From DASTPP01 sp035762175 (lineage in GTDB: Bacteria; Myxococcota_A; Polyangia; Polyangiales; Polyangiaceae): DNA of 25,501 nt. The stretch spans positions 1-25,501 of the forward strand of contig DASTPP010000059.1 of the NCBI GenBank assembly GCA_035762175.1. The letters run 5' to 3'. Within the stretch, counting starts at the first letter, position 1. Every line of letters begins with the position of its first letter. Of this stretch, positions 1 to 7,896 are shown in pieces. The notes below the pieces were generated by a model, which worked only from the letters and a program-made list of their open reading frames with translations, ran no database searches and was not told the DNA's origin. The position numbers and the translations under genes are program-made.

Positions 1-807
1 GCGGTCGTAGTTGTCGCCCGTCGTGCCCACCGGCACGTCGAAGTCGAAGCGGTCGTAGACCGAGTACGGGTGCGCCTTGCGCACGTCGTAGGCGACGCCG
101 GTCGAGCGCAGGCAGGGCCCCGTCCAGCCGTACGAGACCGCGAGCTCGGGCCCGATGCGCCCCACCCCCTCGAGCCGGTCGAGGAAGATGCGGTTCTTCA
201 AGAGCAGCGACTCGCCCTCGAGCACCACGCGCCCGATCGAGGCGATGACCTTGCGCACGTGGTCCTTGAAGTAGGGCGTCGGCGGGTGCGCCATGCCCCC
301 CACCCGGCCGAACGAGTGCGTCAGCCGCGCCCCCGTCTCCTCCTCGAAGACGTCCCAGGCGTAGTCGCGCGCCTTGATGAACCACAGAAAGGGCGTGAAG
401 GCCCCGAGCTCCATCGCGCCGGCGCCGTTGCACGTCAGGTGGTCGCAGATGCGCGCGAGCTCGCCCAGGATGACGCGGTAGTACTCGCAGCGCTCGGGCA
501 CCTTGATGCCCAAGAGCTTCTCGACCGCCATCGCGAAGGCGTTGTTGTTCAGCATCGGCGAGACGTAATTCAGCCGGTCGACGTAGGGGAAGGCCTGCGT
601 CCACGTGCCGCGCTCGCACATCTTCTCGAAGGCCCGGTGCAGGTAGCCGACCTGCACGTCCGCCTTCGTCACGGTCTCGCCCGACAGCTCGAGCACGATG
701 CGCACCGTGCCGTGCATCGCCGGGTGCGAGGGGCCCATGTTCAGCCGCATCGGCTCGGCCGGCAGCTCGAGCTCGCTCTCGTCGAGGTCTTGGTCGAAAG
801 GTTCCAT
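1..807 (-). CDS. nuoD: NADH-quinone oxidoreductase subunit D (49 kDa), 5' part
   Basis: This is the N-terminal 269 residues of the 49-kDa subunit of respiratory complex I; the C-terminal part lies beyond the window edge. NuoD sits in the peripheral arm and, with NuoB, forms the quinone site next to cluster N2. The protein opens MEPFDQDLDE and has the family signature LNMGPSHPAMHGTVR near residue 22. It continues with the RAFEKMCE, DRLNYVSP and CDHLTCNG blocks expected of the family. The ATG at 807-805 is 7 bp downstream of the nuoC stop, so the gene is read as part of nuoABCD. The frame stays open to base 1. NuoD is normally about 400 residues, so roughly one third is missing only because of the window boundary. 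Confidence 0.97.
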   Translation of the reverse strand, partial: MEPFDQDLDESELELPAEPMRLNMGPSHPAMHGTVRIVLELSGETVTKADVQVGYLHRAFEKMCERGTWTQAFPYVDRLNYVSPMLNNNAFAMAVEKLLGIKVPERCEYYRVILGELARICDHLTCNGAGAMELGAFTPFLWFIKARDYAWDVFEEETGARLTHSFGRVGGMAHPPTPYFKDHVRKVIASIGRVVLEGESLLLKNRIFLDRLEGVGRIGPELAVSYGWTGPCLRSTGVAYDVRKAHPYSVYDRFDFDVPVGTTGDNYDR

Positions 808-814
808 GGGGGTA

Positions 815-1396
815 TCAGGAGAAGCGGCGCGAGGGGTCGAAGGTCTGGCGGCCGAAGGGCATGCCCTCGTTCGGGCCGAAGGGCGCGAGCTTGTCGAGCA
901 CCCCCGGGCCCTCGCGGTACGGCACGAGCGGCTGGGTGCGGTTCGCGTCGTAGTCTTTGCGCAAGGGGTGCCCCTCGAACTCGGGGTACGTCAGAATGCG
1001 CCTAAGGTCGGGGTGGCCGCGGAAGCGCACCCCCATCAGGTCGTACGTCTCGCGCTCGAGCCAGAGCGCGCTGTGCCAGAGCGGCGTCAGCGAGTCGAGG
1101 TCGGCCCCCTCGCCCTCGAGATCGCCGACGCGCGCCTTGGTGCGCAGCCGGTGCTTCTTCGTCAGCGAGTAGAGGTGGCAGACGACCTCGATGCGGGGCT
1201 CGCGGTCGGGGTAGTCGACCGCGCACAGGTCCATCAAGAAGTTCATCTGGCACGCCGGCTCGTCGCGCAGAAACCGGTGCGCGTCGAGCCAGCGCGCGGC
1301 CTCGAACACGACGGTCTCGTCGCCGTGCTGGCTGGACGTCTCGAGCACCGCCGGGCCCAGCGCCCGCTTGACCACCTCGAGCAGCGCCTTGCTCAT
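815..1396 (-). CDS. nuoC: NADH-quinone oxidoreductase subunit C (30 kDa)
   Basis: A 193-residue complex I 30-kDa subunit, a peripheral-arm protein that packs against NuoD and NuoB. The diagnostic signature ERETYDLMGVRFRGHPDLRR lies in the middle of the protein, followed by FEGHPLRKDY. The length is typical of a free-standing NuoC, and it is not fused to NuoD as in enterobacteria. The start ATG at 1396 overlaps the nuoB stop by 4 bp (ATGA), a sign of translational coupling. The stop is TGA, 7 bp before nuoD. Confidence 0.97.
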   Translation of the reverse strand: MSKALLEVVKRALGPAVLETSSQHGDETVVFEAARWLDAHRFLRDEPACQMNFLMDLCAVDYPDREPRIEVVCHLYSLTKKHRLRTKARVGDLEGEGADLDSLTPLWHSALWLERETYDLMGVRFRGHPDLRRILTYPEFEGHPLRKDYDANRTQPLVPYREGPGVLDKLAPFGPNEGMPFGRQTFDPSRRFS

Positions 1397-2052
1397 CGCT
1401 CGCCCTCCCCCTCGGCGCGCTTGCGCTTGGCGGCCCCCGCCGGCACCGTCGCGACGCCCGGGGGCACGACCGACACCGCCGGCCCCTCGCCGAGCTCGCG
1501 CGGCCGGCCGCGCAGCGTCACGAGCTGGCCCTGCGCCGGGTCGGTCCGGGGCTTGACCACCGCGGGCGTGCGGTCGCCCCGCTGAATCTTATCTTGCAAG
1601 AGCAAGAGCCCGTCGATGACCGCCTCGGGCCGCGGCGGGCAGCCCGGCACGTACACGTCGCAGGGGATGACCTTGTCGATGCCCGGCAGCGTCGCGTAGT
1701 TGTCGTAGAAGCCGCCGCAGCTCGCGCAGGTGCCGAAGGCGAGCACCCACTTCGGCTCGCACATCTGCTCGTAGACCCGCTTGAGCGCCGGCGCCTGCCG
1801 CTGGCTGATCGTGCCGACCACCCAGAGCAAGTCGGCCTGCCGCGGCGTGAAGCGCGGCGCCTCGGCCCCGAAGCGCGCCATGTCGAAGCGCGGGCTCGCG
1901 AACGACATGAACTCCATGCCGCAGCAGGCCGTCACGAACGGGTACTGAAAGAGCGAGTACTTGCGGGCCCAGGCGAGCAGCGCGTCGAAGCGCGTCGTCG
2001 CGAAGCCCGTCTCGGCCCCCTCGATCACCTTGCGCGTGGTCAGCTCTCCCAT
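1393..2052 (-). CDS. nuoB: NADH-quinone oxidoreductase subunit B (PSST)
   Basis: A 219-residue complex I subunit that binds [4Fe-4S] cluster N2, the last electron carrier before quinone. The ligand pattern is visible: tandem Cys43-Cys44 in TACCGMEFMS, Cys109 in FGTCASCGG and Cys138 in YVPGCPPRPE. I start the gene at ATG 2052 (MGELTTRK), not at the longer open frame reaching 2271. The short form gives the family N-terminus and a 13-bp overlap with nuoA, while the longer one would read across nuoA. The last ~55 residues, after the conserved core, are a Pro/Ala/Lys-rich tail of unknown role. Confidence 0.96.
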   Translation of the reverse strand: MGELTTRKVIEGAETGFATTRFDALLAWARKYSLFQYPFVTACCGMEFMSFASPRFDMARFGAEAPRFTPRQADLLWVVGTISQRQAPALKRVYEQMCEPKWVLAFGTCASCGGFYDNYATLPGIDKVIPCDVYVPGCPPRPEAVIDGLLLLQDKIQRGDRTPAVVKPRTDPAQGQLVTLRGRPRELGEGPAVSVVPPGVATVPAGAAKRKRAEGEGER

Positions 2053-2399
2053 TCGAGCGCCCCCTTCTTCCAGCAGTAGACGAGGCCCACGACGAGCACC
2101 GCGAGGAAGCTCACCATGGTCACGAAGCCCGTCCAGCCGAGCTGGCGGAATTGCACCGCCCACGGGTAGACGAACACCGCCTCGATATCGAACACCACGA
2201 AGAGAATGGCCGTCAGGTAGAACTTGACGCTGAGCCGCGTGTGGCGGCCGCCCTCGCTCTCGCTGCCGCACTCGAAGGGCAGGCCCTTCTCGGACGTCAT
2301 GTTCTTCGGGCCGAGGTAGTGGCTCGCGGCGAACATGCCGGCCGCGACCAGCACCGCCAGGGCGAGCAGCAGGAAGATGGGCGTATACGTGGCAACCAT
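2040..2399 (-). CDS. nuoA: NADH-quinone oxidoreductase subunit A
   Basis: A 119-residue membrane subunit of complex I, first gene of the operon. Three hydrophobic segments are visible, at about residues 7-28, 60-82 and 88-110. The family hallmarks are GLPFECG near residue 40 and FYLTAILFVVFDIEAVFVYP. The start is ATG 2399, preceded by GAGAGG about 4 nt upstream as a ribosome binding site. A promoter candidate lies 54-82 bp upstream. The 3' end overlaps nuoB by 13 bp. Confidence 0.97.
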   Translation of the reverse strand: MVATYTPIFLLLALAVLVAAGMFAASHYLGPKNMTSEKGLPFECGSESEGGRHTRLSVKFYLTAILFVVFDIEAVFVYPWAVQFRQLGWTGFVTMVSFLAVLVVGLVYCWKKGALEWES

Positions 2400-2452
2400 G
2401 CGTGCCTCTCGGTCGGCTTTGGGTTCGGGGGTGGGCCCCGGGCCGCTCAGGC

Positions 2453-2481
2453 TACGTAGTCTCCGGCCCTCGGCGCGTCAA
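2453..2481 (-). promoter_or_regulatory. Candidate sigma70-type promoter of the nuo operon
   Basis: On the minus strand, TTGACG (2481-2476) is followed after exactly 17 bp by TACGTA (2458-2453), 54 bp upstream of the nuoA start. The -35 box matches consensus at five of six positions; the -10 is weaker. The same TTGACG-17 bp-TAC arrangement recurs at 14979-15007. It lies between the interspersed repeat at 2570-2792 and nuoA, which suits an operon start. This is pattern-based only. Confidence 0.5.
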
Positions 2482-2569
2482 CGAGGGCGCTTGCAGGGGG
2501 CGTTCCAAAAGGGGGCCCGAGGGGGGCGCCGAGCGGCCCCCGGGCGCGAGCCGATCGGGGCGCCGGGCG

Positions 2570-2792
2570 GCCCCTGACTGAAGTCAGGGGCAGCGAACGC
2601 CCCCTCGGGCCACGCGGAATCGAGCCGATTCGGCCTGCAAAGCCCGCCCCCTCGGCGGGGGCCGGGCTCCCAAGGGCTTTGGGCTTGCGGGCGAGCTCGC
2701 GCCAGCGGCTCGCGGTGCGGGAGCCCTGCCTCCGGCAGGGCTTTGAGGGCCGTTTCCGCGCGCATTCGCTGCCCCCGACTTCAGTCGGGGGC
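2570..2792 (-). repeat. Interspersed 223-bp hairpin-ended element, copy 1
   Basis: First of three homologous elements in the window (others at 6617-6840 and 25148-25370); this copy is in the opposite + strand orientation. Both ends are 22-nt hairpins with a 9-bp stem and 4-nt loop: 2570-2591 (stem GCCCCTGAC, loop TGAA) and 2771-2792 (stem GCCCCCGAC, loop TTCA). One stem pair is T-A where the others have C-G, so pairing is kept. Inside is a hairpin with stem AGCCCTGCC/GGCAGGGCT and a GC-rich hairpin ending in GGGGGCGGGC. It starts 21 bp past the stop of the TPR gene and could act as its terminator. No transposase is encoded. Confidence 0.9.
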
Positions 2793-2813
2793 GGCCGGAC
2801 GCCCGGACGCCTC

Positions 2814-3938
2814 TCAGTTCGAGCGGCCCGAGGCCACCATCTTGGCCCGCCAGGCCGTCAGCCCCGGCCCGAGCGCCTGCTCGAGCGCCAGCCGATCGTC
2901 GGCCAGCTCGGCCTCGGGCGTGCCCGCCGCCTGCGCCTCGCGCAGGCAGGCGTAGGCCGCGACGTAGCGCTTTCGCAAGAGAAACGCCCGGGTCAAGAGC
3001 GGCCAGACCATGTGCCCCTGCGCCCCCAGGTTGATCGCCCGCCGCAGCGCGGCCACCGCCTCGCCCGGCCGCCCGTCGAGCAGGAGCGCCTCGCCGAGCC
3101 GCCGGAACACGTCGCCCGCCGCCCCGCCCTCCTGGGCGTACTGCACCCCGAGCCGGAAGATCTCTTCGCCGTGCGCGATGTCGCCGAGCCGCACGCAGGC
3201 CGAGCCCAAGAGCCCGAGCCCCTTGGCGATGAGCGCCCGCGCCTCGGCCCCCAGCATCTGCCCGTCGGGCGTGCGCAAGAAGATGGCGAGCGGCGCCGGC
3301 CAGGTGCCCAACAACTGCCGCACCTTCACGAAGTCGCCCGCCTCGGCCGCCGACTCGGCCTCGGCGATGCGCCCGAGATCGATCGCGCCCCGGTGGTTCG
3401 AGCTGACGCGGTCGAGCTCGTCGCGCACGTGCGCCCGCAGCCGCGCCCGGAACGAGGTCAGGTCGTACTCTTCGTCGAGCCCGTCGTGCAACACCTCGAT
3501 CTGCGCCCGCCCGTCGCCCTCGACCACGAGCTTGCGCAAGCTGTAGCCGTAGATGGGCGAGAGCAAGAGCGTGCGAATGCCGATGAAGAGCTGGATGCCC
3601 TCGGTGTCGTTCTCGCGCCCGGGCGGCGGCCCGTGCACCTCTTCGGCCAAGAGCGCCGCCACCAGCCGCCGCCGGAAGTCGCCGAGCGTCAGCCGCTGCG
3701 GCTCGGGCTCGCCCTCGTCGTCGCGCCCGCCCACCACGAAGTCGACGATGGTGTTGTCGAGCGCGCGCCGGTCGACCGAGAGCGCCGTGATGCGCGCGCC
3801 CGTGATGAGCGAGAAGGCCACGAAGCGGTCGCCCACGATCTCGCAGAGCGCGTGAAAGCTGCCGATGCCCTCGCCGATTCTCTCGAACCAGCCGTCGGCA
3901 CGCACCGCGTCGAGCGGGAACACCTTGGTTCTTGCCAT
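2814..3938 (-). CDS. TPR-repeat protein of unknown function
   Basis: A 374-residue, probably cytoplasmic protein with no signal peptide or membrane segment. Residues 1-200 form a region I do not recognise (MARTKVFPLDAVRADGW...). The C-terminal part, about 215-345, has helix pairs of TPR/Sel1 type, for example GDVFRRLGEALLLDGRPGEA followed by VAALRRAINLGAQG and a LTRAFLLRKRYVAAYACLREA block. Such scaffolds mediate protein-protein contacts; no enzymatic motif is seen. It is transcribed alone or with upstream DUF2400 (81-bp gap), and its stop is followed after 21 bp by repeat copy 1. Start ATG 3938 has only a weak Shine-Dalgarno (GAGGGCGG) upstream. Confidence 0.82.
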   Translation of the reverse strand: MARTKVFPLDAVRADGWFERIGEGIGSFHALCEIVGDRFVAFSLITGARITALSVDRRALDNTIVDFVVGGRDDEGEPEPQRLTLGDFRRRLVAALLAEEVHGPPPGRENDTEGIQLFIGIRTLLLSPIYGYSLRKLVVEGDGRAQIEVLHDGLDEEYDLTSFRARLRAHVRDELDRVSSNHRGAIDLGRIAEAESAAEAGDFVKVRQLLGTWPAPLAIFLRTPDGQMLGAEARALIAKGLGLLGSACVRLGDIAHGEEIFRLGVQYAQEGGAAGDVFRRLGEALLLDGRPGEAVAALRRAINLGAQGHMVWPLLTRAFLLRKRYVAAYACLREAQAAGTPEAELADDRLALEQALGPGLTAWRAKMVASGRSN

Positions 3939-4018
3939 AGAATTTCGCCGCCCTCACGGTCGCACGCCACGGGCGCGTTTGTCACCCCCTTAGGCCCCCC
4001 GCCGCCCGGGCCCCCGCC

Positions 4019-5032
4019 TCAGCCCCTCGGCCCCTTCGCCCCGATCACCCGCAGCACCGTCGTCGCCCCCCGCCTCGCCGCGACCGCCGCCCCGGGCCCC
4101 CGCGCGGGCCCCGAAGCCCCCGGCCCCCCCGCCGCCCGGGCCCGCCCCGCCCCGGGCCGGACGCCCGGACGCCTGCCGCGCCAGTGCCGGCAGAGCGGCC
4201 TCACCCCACAACCCTCGCAACGCAGGGGGTCGGCGAGCGAGGGGCAGTCGCCCGCCATGCCCATGTGGCAGAGGGCAAAATCGTAGCGAACCGGGTCCGC
4301 AGGGTCGAGCCGCCCCAGCCGGGCCGTCACCTCTTCGGCCGCCGCCCACGTCGCCGCCCGCCGCTCGGTCAGGCCCAGGTTCAGCGCCAGCCGGTGCAGG
4401 TGCACGTCGAGCGGCACGAGCAGCACCCGCGCCGGCACCCGGTCCGCCCAGAGCCCGAGATCGACGCCGTCGGCGGGGCGTACCATCCAGCGGAGGTAGA
4501 GCAAGAGGCGCTTGCACGCGCTCGCCCCCGCGGGGTCGGGCAGCAGGTGGCGCGCGCCCCGCCCGAGCCCCGGGCCCTCGAGCCCGCCCGCCCGCCGCAC
4601 CGCCCCCGCGAAGGCCCCGAGCGCCGGCTTGAGCTGCCCCCCGGCCCGCCCGAGCTCGCGGGCGAAGCGGTCGCCGAGCGTGCCCGACTCGGCCTGCACC
4701 CTCCGGGCGCCCCCGAGCAGCCTCGCCACCTCGTCGCCCCGGTAGACTCGATGCCGGAAGCCCCCGAGCCTCCGCCCGAGCTCGTCCGGCGCCTCGGCCG
4801 CGAGCGACGGCCGGGGCCCGAGCCGCTCGAGCACCTCGTCGAGCTTGCGGACGATGACCCCCGCGTTGCCGAAGGCCAGGCTCGCCGCGAGCAGCCCCAC
4901 CAGCTCTTGGTCGAGCGGGTCGGCATAGCGGTGCACCGCCCGCACCGGATCGCGCGCGAGCCGCCCGGCCCGATCGGTGCGGGCGACGATGGCGTCGAGC
5001 GCCTCGCGCAGGGCTTGGTCAGAAAGGGGCAT
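4019..5032 (-). CDS. DUF2400 / TIGR02757 family protein
   Basis: A 337-residue member of the uncharacterised TIGR02757 (DUF2400) family, recognised from DPLDQELVGLLAASLAFGNA near residue 38 and VPLDVHLHRLALNLGL near residue 206. A cysteine cluster lies at 255, 263, 272, 275 and 281; the last four give C-x8-C-x2-C-x5-C. That spacing resembles the [4Fe-4S] loop of endonuclease III-type glycosylases, and LDVHLHR resembles their VDTHxxR block. A DNA-related role is therefore an inference, not established for the family. The last ~50 residues are a low-complexity Gly/Ala/Arg/Pro tail. Start ATG 5032; stop TGA at 4019. Confidence 0.88.
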   Translation of the reverse strand: MPLSDQALREALDAIVARTDRAGRLARDPVRAVHRYADPLDQELVGLLAASLAFGNAGVIVRKLDEVLERLGPRPSLAAEAPDELGRRLGGFRHRVYRGDEVARLLGGARRVQAESGTLGDRFARELGRAGGQLKPALGAFAGAVRRAGGLEGPGLGRGARHLLPDPAGASACKRLLLYLRWMVRPADGVDLGLWADRVPARVLLVPLDVHLHRLALNLGLTERRAATWAAAEEVTARLGRLDPADPVRYDFALCHMGMAGDCPSLADPLRCEGCGVRPLCRHWRGRRPGVRPGAGRARAAGGPGASGPARGPGAAVAARRGATTVLRVIGAKGPRG

Positions 5033-5073
5033 TGCTTGAGGGTGCCTCGCCGCCCTTCGCGTCGGCCCCGGGC

Positions 5074-5096
5074 TCAGCGGGGGGTGCGCCCGCTGA
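5074..5096 (-). terminator. Hairpin downstream of the SPFH gene (outer)
   Basis: A perfect 8-bp stem (TCAGCGGG/CCCGCTGA) with a 7-nt loop. It lies between the SPFH gene stop (5217) and the next minus gene start (5032). There is no T-run, so any termination would be of the GC-rich, T-less kind. Confidence 0.4.
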
Positions 5097-5115
5097 GCCT
5101 GATCCAGGCGGGGGG

Positions 5116-5168
5116 TGACCTTGCACGCGGCCCCGGACTCGACGTCCGGGGAGGGGCGCGCAAGGTCA
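5116..5168 (-). terminator. Nested long hairpin downstream of the SPFH gene
   Basis: An outer stem TGACCTTGC/GCAAGGTCA encloses a perfect inner hairpin, CCCCGGAC/GTCCGGGG with a 5-nt loop. It starts 48 bp past the SPFH stop codon, the expected place for a transcript-end structure. The size (53 nt) and two-tier fold are unusual for a simple terminator. Confidence 0.5.
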
Positions 5169-5216
5169 TCCGCCGCTTGTAGGAGGCGCCACCCCGGGGC
5201 CCGGGCGCGCCGGGGC

Positions 5217-6437
5217 TCAGCCCTGCGGCGCGAGGTTGGTGCCGCAGTTGGCGCAGAACTTCGCGCCCGGGCCGTTCTGCGCCTGGCACGAGGGGCAGAC
5301 GCGGGGGCCGGCGGCCTGGGGCTGGGGGGCGGGGGTGCCGCAGTTCATGCAGAACTTGGCCCCGGGCGGGTTCTTCGCGCTGCACTTGGCGCAGGTCGTC
5401 TCGGCCCCCTGGGGCGCGGCCTGGGCGGGGTTGAACTGGGGGCCGGGGTTGAACTGGGGGCCCTGGGGGGTGGCGAAGTTGCTCGCGAGCGCGTTGCCGA
5501 GCCCGACGCCGACGGCCATCTGGGCGCCCGCGCCCGCCAGGCCCCCGCCGCCGCCCTTGGCCATGCCCTCGCCGGCGCCCATCATCGCGTTGCCGGCGGC
5601 GTAGTTCTGCCAGTTGCCGGCGAGGTTCTGCACGTAGCGCGCGTCCTGGTTGAACTTCTGGTCGAGCGCGTACTGGTTGCCGCGCGCCTCGGCCTCTTTC
5701 ACGCGCACCTGGCGCTGGGCCTTGGCGACCTCGGCGTTGGCCTCTTGCAGCCGGCGGCGGTCGTCGGGCGAGAAGTTGATGTTGAAGTTGCCCATCTGGT
5801 AGACGCGCACGCCGATGTCGTCGAGCGACGGGCACTTCGTCACGAAGCGCTGGGCGAGCGCCTGCGTCAGCGCGACGGCCTGCAGCATGCTCTTGCCCTC
5901 GAGCTCGCTCACCTCGCCGAGCGCCGTCTTGACGCCGAGCAAGAAGAGCTGCTTGACCCAGTTGAGCACCTCGTCGTTGTCGCCCGCCGAGGCCTGCCCG
6001 ACGTAGCCGACGACGAAGCGCGCCGGGTCGGTGACCACGATCGAGAACTCGCCGAACATGCGCGGGCAGACCATCTCGCCCGTCAGCGGGTCGATCATCT
6101 CGCCGATGGGGCCGCCCACCGGCACGCCCCGCACCGGCTGCGTCTTGACGAAGAAGACCTCGGCGATGAACACGTCGCCGCCCGTGAACTGGTTCACGAG
6201 GTTGTTCAAGAAGGGCAGGTTCTGCGTCGAGAGCGTGTACCGCTGGCCGCCCGGCAAGACCCCCACCACCCGGCCGTCGCGGAAGAACACGGCCGCCTCG
6301 TCCGAGTCGACCGTGAGCTGCGAGAACATGGGTATGTTCTGATCGGGCCACTTCCAGACGATGAGGTGCTTCTTGTCGTCGGGGCGGGCGATCATCATCT
6401 CGCGAACCCCAGACTTGACGAAGTCGAATAGTCCCAT
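5217..6437 (-). CDS. SPFH/Band-7 domain protein with two C-terminal zinc ribbons
   Basis: A 406-residue protein of the virion-core-like SPFH family (YdjI/YiaD-type, Pfam SPFH_2). Residues 1-270 form the SPFH region (MGLFDFVKSGVREMM..., HLIVWKWPDQNIPMFSQLTV, FGEFSIVVTDPARF, QRFVTKCPSLDDIGVRV). A charged helical stretch (about 235-275) and a Gly/Ala-rich linker follow. Two zinc ribbons end the protein: CAKC...FCMNCG and CPSC...FCANCG. No signal peptide is present; homologues are thought to form membrane-associated oligomers, so a scaffold role is inferred. I start at ATG 6437 because it gives the family N-terminus and is preceded by GAGAGGAG; the longer open frame to 7646 is a shadow of the upstream gene. 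Confidence 0.92.
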   Translation of the reverse strand: MGLFDFVKSGVREMMIARPDDKKHLIVWKWPDQNIPMFSQLTVDSDEAAVFFRDGRVVGVLPGGQRYTLSTQNLPFLNNLVNQFTGGDVFIAEVFFVKTQPVRGVPVGGPIGEMIDPLTGEMVCPRMFGEFSIVVTDPARFVVGYVGQASAGDNDEVLNWVKQLFLLGVKTALGEVSELEGKSMLQAVALTQALAQRFVTKCPSLDDIGVRVYQMGNFNINFSPDDRRRLQEANAEVAKAQRQVRVKEAEARGNQYALDQKFNQDARYVQNLAGNWQNYAAGNAMMGAGEGMAKGGGGGLAGAGAQMAVGVGLGNALASNFATPQGPQFNPGPQFNPAQAAPQGAETTCAKCSAKNPPGAKFCMNCGTPAPQPQAAGPRVCPSCQAQNGPGAKFCANCGTNLAPQG

Positions 6438-6616
6438 CTTACCCGCTCGCTCCTCTCGGCCCGCCGGCGCCCGGCGCGCCCGCCACCACACCCGGGCCCC
6501 GGGGCGGTGCAGCGCCCCGGCCAGGCGCCCGACCCTGCCGGCCCGAACCGCCAAGGTAACGCAGCCTCCCCCGGCCGCTAGCCCGTTTTTTGGGGAGGCT
6601 TCCCCCGCCCGGCGGC
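6438..6616. other. Intergenic stretch upstream of the SPFH gene
   Basis: With repeat copy 2 this forms a 448-bp gap between the gene ending at 6886 and the SPFH gene. It contains the SPFH ribosome binding site (GAGAGGAG just above 6437). It also has an inverted repeat, GCCTCCCC (6564-6571) and GGGGAGGC (6592-6599), whose 20-nt loop holds a T6 run. I see no convincing -35/-10 pair. Confidence 0.4.
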
Positions 6617-6840
6617 GCCCCCGACGGAAGTCGGGGGCAACGAACGCCCGCGGAAACGACCTTTCAAGCCCTGCCGGAGGCAGGGCTCGCGCGTCGCGAG
6701 GCGCGTTCGCGCGCTCGCCCGCCTGCCAAAGCCCACGGGAGCCCGGCCCCCGCCAAGGGGGCGGGCTTGCCCGCGCCGAATCGACGCCGAATTCGCGCGG
6801 CACGAGCGGGCGTCCGCTGCCCCCGACTTCCGTCGGGGGC
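6617..6840 (+). repeat. Interspersed 224-bp hairpin-ended element, copy 2
   Basis: Aligns along its whole length with copies 1 and 3. The left hairpin 6617-6638 has stem GCCCCCGAC and loop GGAA; the right hairpin 6819-6840 has the same stem and loop TTCC. The loop changed from TGAA/TTCA at both ends, so the two ends remain inverted repeats of each other. The internal hairpin AGCCCTGCC/GGCAGGGCT is identical to copy 1. It lies 45 bp past the stop of the minus-strand gene ending at 6886. No open reading frame of its own has coding character. Confidence 0.9.
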
Positions 6841-6885
6841 GAAAGCCGCCACGCTTCGACCTCCCTCCTTTTCCGAAGGGCGCCC

Positions 6886-7896
6886 TCAGCCCCAGCCGAG
6901 GCCCACGGCCGAAAGCGCGAGCCCGAACGCCGCCAGCGCGAGCGGCCAGCGCGCCGCGAGCGCCCCCGCGCCGCGCCGCACGCACGCCGCCGCGCCGAGG
7001 GCGAAGATCGCAAGGCCCCCGAGCGCCGCGAGCGCCGCCGCCCCCGACCCCGCCTCGACCCCGGCCGAGCTCGCCACCCGCTTCGCCCAGGCCGACGTCG
7101 CGCCGCCCCGCGCCCCGCCCGCCGACGCCCCGCTCCGCGCCCCGCCCGCCGCCGCAGCCTTCGCCCCGACACCCGGCTCGCGCGGGGGCGCCGCCGCCCC
7201 GCCCTTCGGCTCGGGCGACGCCTCCTCGGCGGCCTCGAGCCTCGCGAGCGCGGCGCGGGCGTGCGCCACGTCGGCCTCGAGCTGCGCCGTCGGCCAGCGC
7301 ACCCTCGCGGCCGAGGCGAGCAGCGCCCTCCACGCCCCCATCGCCGCCCGCACGTCGCCGCCCACTTCGGCCGTGTGGCCGATGTGCCGCATCCGCGCGA
7401 AGGCCCCCTCGGCGAAGGGCGAGCCCGGCAGCCACCAGTCGGCCGCGTCGCGGGCGTGCCCGAGCGCCACGCGCAGATCGCCCGCCCGCAGCGCCTTGTC
7501 GGTCTCGATGAGCTCGGCCCGCCCCTCGAACCACGCGCGCGCCGCGGGCGCAGACGCCAGCGCGAGCAACGCCGCGAGGGCCGCGCAAGCCCCGAGCGGC
7601 CGCGAACGCCCTCGCGACACCGACCCGCCGTTCGAGGCCGGCACATCGCCCGAAGCCGCCCTGCCCTGCGGGGCCGCCGCGTCGGGCGAAGCCACCCTGC
7701 CCTGCGAGGCCACCGCGTCGCCCGTCGCCGCCTTGCCCTGCGGAGCCGCCGCGTCGCCCGTCGCCGCCTTGCCCTGCGGGGCCGCCGCGTCGGGCGACGC
7801 CGCCGCGTCGTTCGGAGGCGCCGCGCTGGGCGACGTCGCGGTGTCGAGCGGGTTCACGGGCCCGGACGCGTAACACGCGACCGCGACGAGGGGCAA
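6886..7896 (-). CDS. Membrane-anchored protein of unknown function with 12-residue repeats
   Basis: About 336 residues. After a short N-terminus comes a Pro/Ala-rich stretch with four 12-residue repeats of the type AAPQGKAATGDA. A hydrophobic anchor follows (LGACAALAALLALASAPAARA), then a helical region (WFEGRAELIETDKALRAGDLRVALGHARDAADWW...) resembling degenerate TPR helices. An Ala/Gly-rich linker and two C-terminal hydrophobic segments end the protein. I do not recognise a family. The start is uncertain: TTG 7896 has GGAGGGG 9 nt upstream and G/C third positions begin there; GTG 7857 is the alternative. It overlaps the 3' end of the permease gene and is probably co-transcribed with it. Confidence 0.7.
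   Translation of the reverse strand: MPLVAVACYASGPVNPLDTATSPSAAPPNDAAASPDAAAPQGKAATGDAAAPQGKAATGDAVASQGRVASPDAAAPQGRAASGDVPASNGGSVSRGRSRPLGACAALAALLALASAPAARAWFEGRAELIETDKALRAGDLRVALGHARDAADWWLPGSPFAEGAFARMRHIGHTAEVGGDVRAAMGAWRALLASAARVRWPTAQLEADVAHARAALARLEAAEEASPEPKGGAAAPPREPGVGAKAAAAGGARSGASAGGARGGATSAWAKRVASSAGVEAGSGAAALAALGGLAIFALGAAACVRRGAGALAARWPLALAAFGLALSAVGLGWG
7646..7789 (-). repeat. Tandem repeat, 4 x 36 bp, inside the unknown membrane protein gene
   Basis: Four units at 7646, 7682, 7718 and 7754 differ at few positions. The unit is 12 codons, so copy-number change keeps the frame; it encodes the Ala/Pro/Gln-rich repeat before the first membrane segment. The period equals that of the repeat at 9780-9995, but the sequence is different. 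Confidence 0.9.

Noticed and set aside
2478..2765. Small ORFs inside the interspersed repeats
   Set aside because: Their peptides vary between copies with the DNA structure and lack ribosome binding sites; conservation follows hairpins, not codons.
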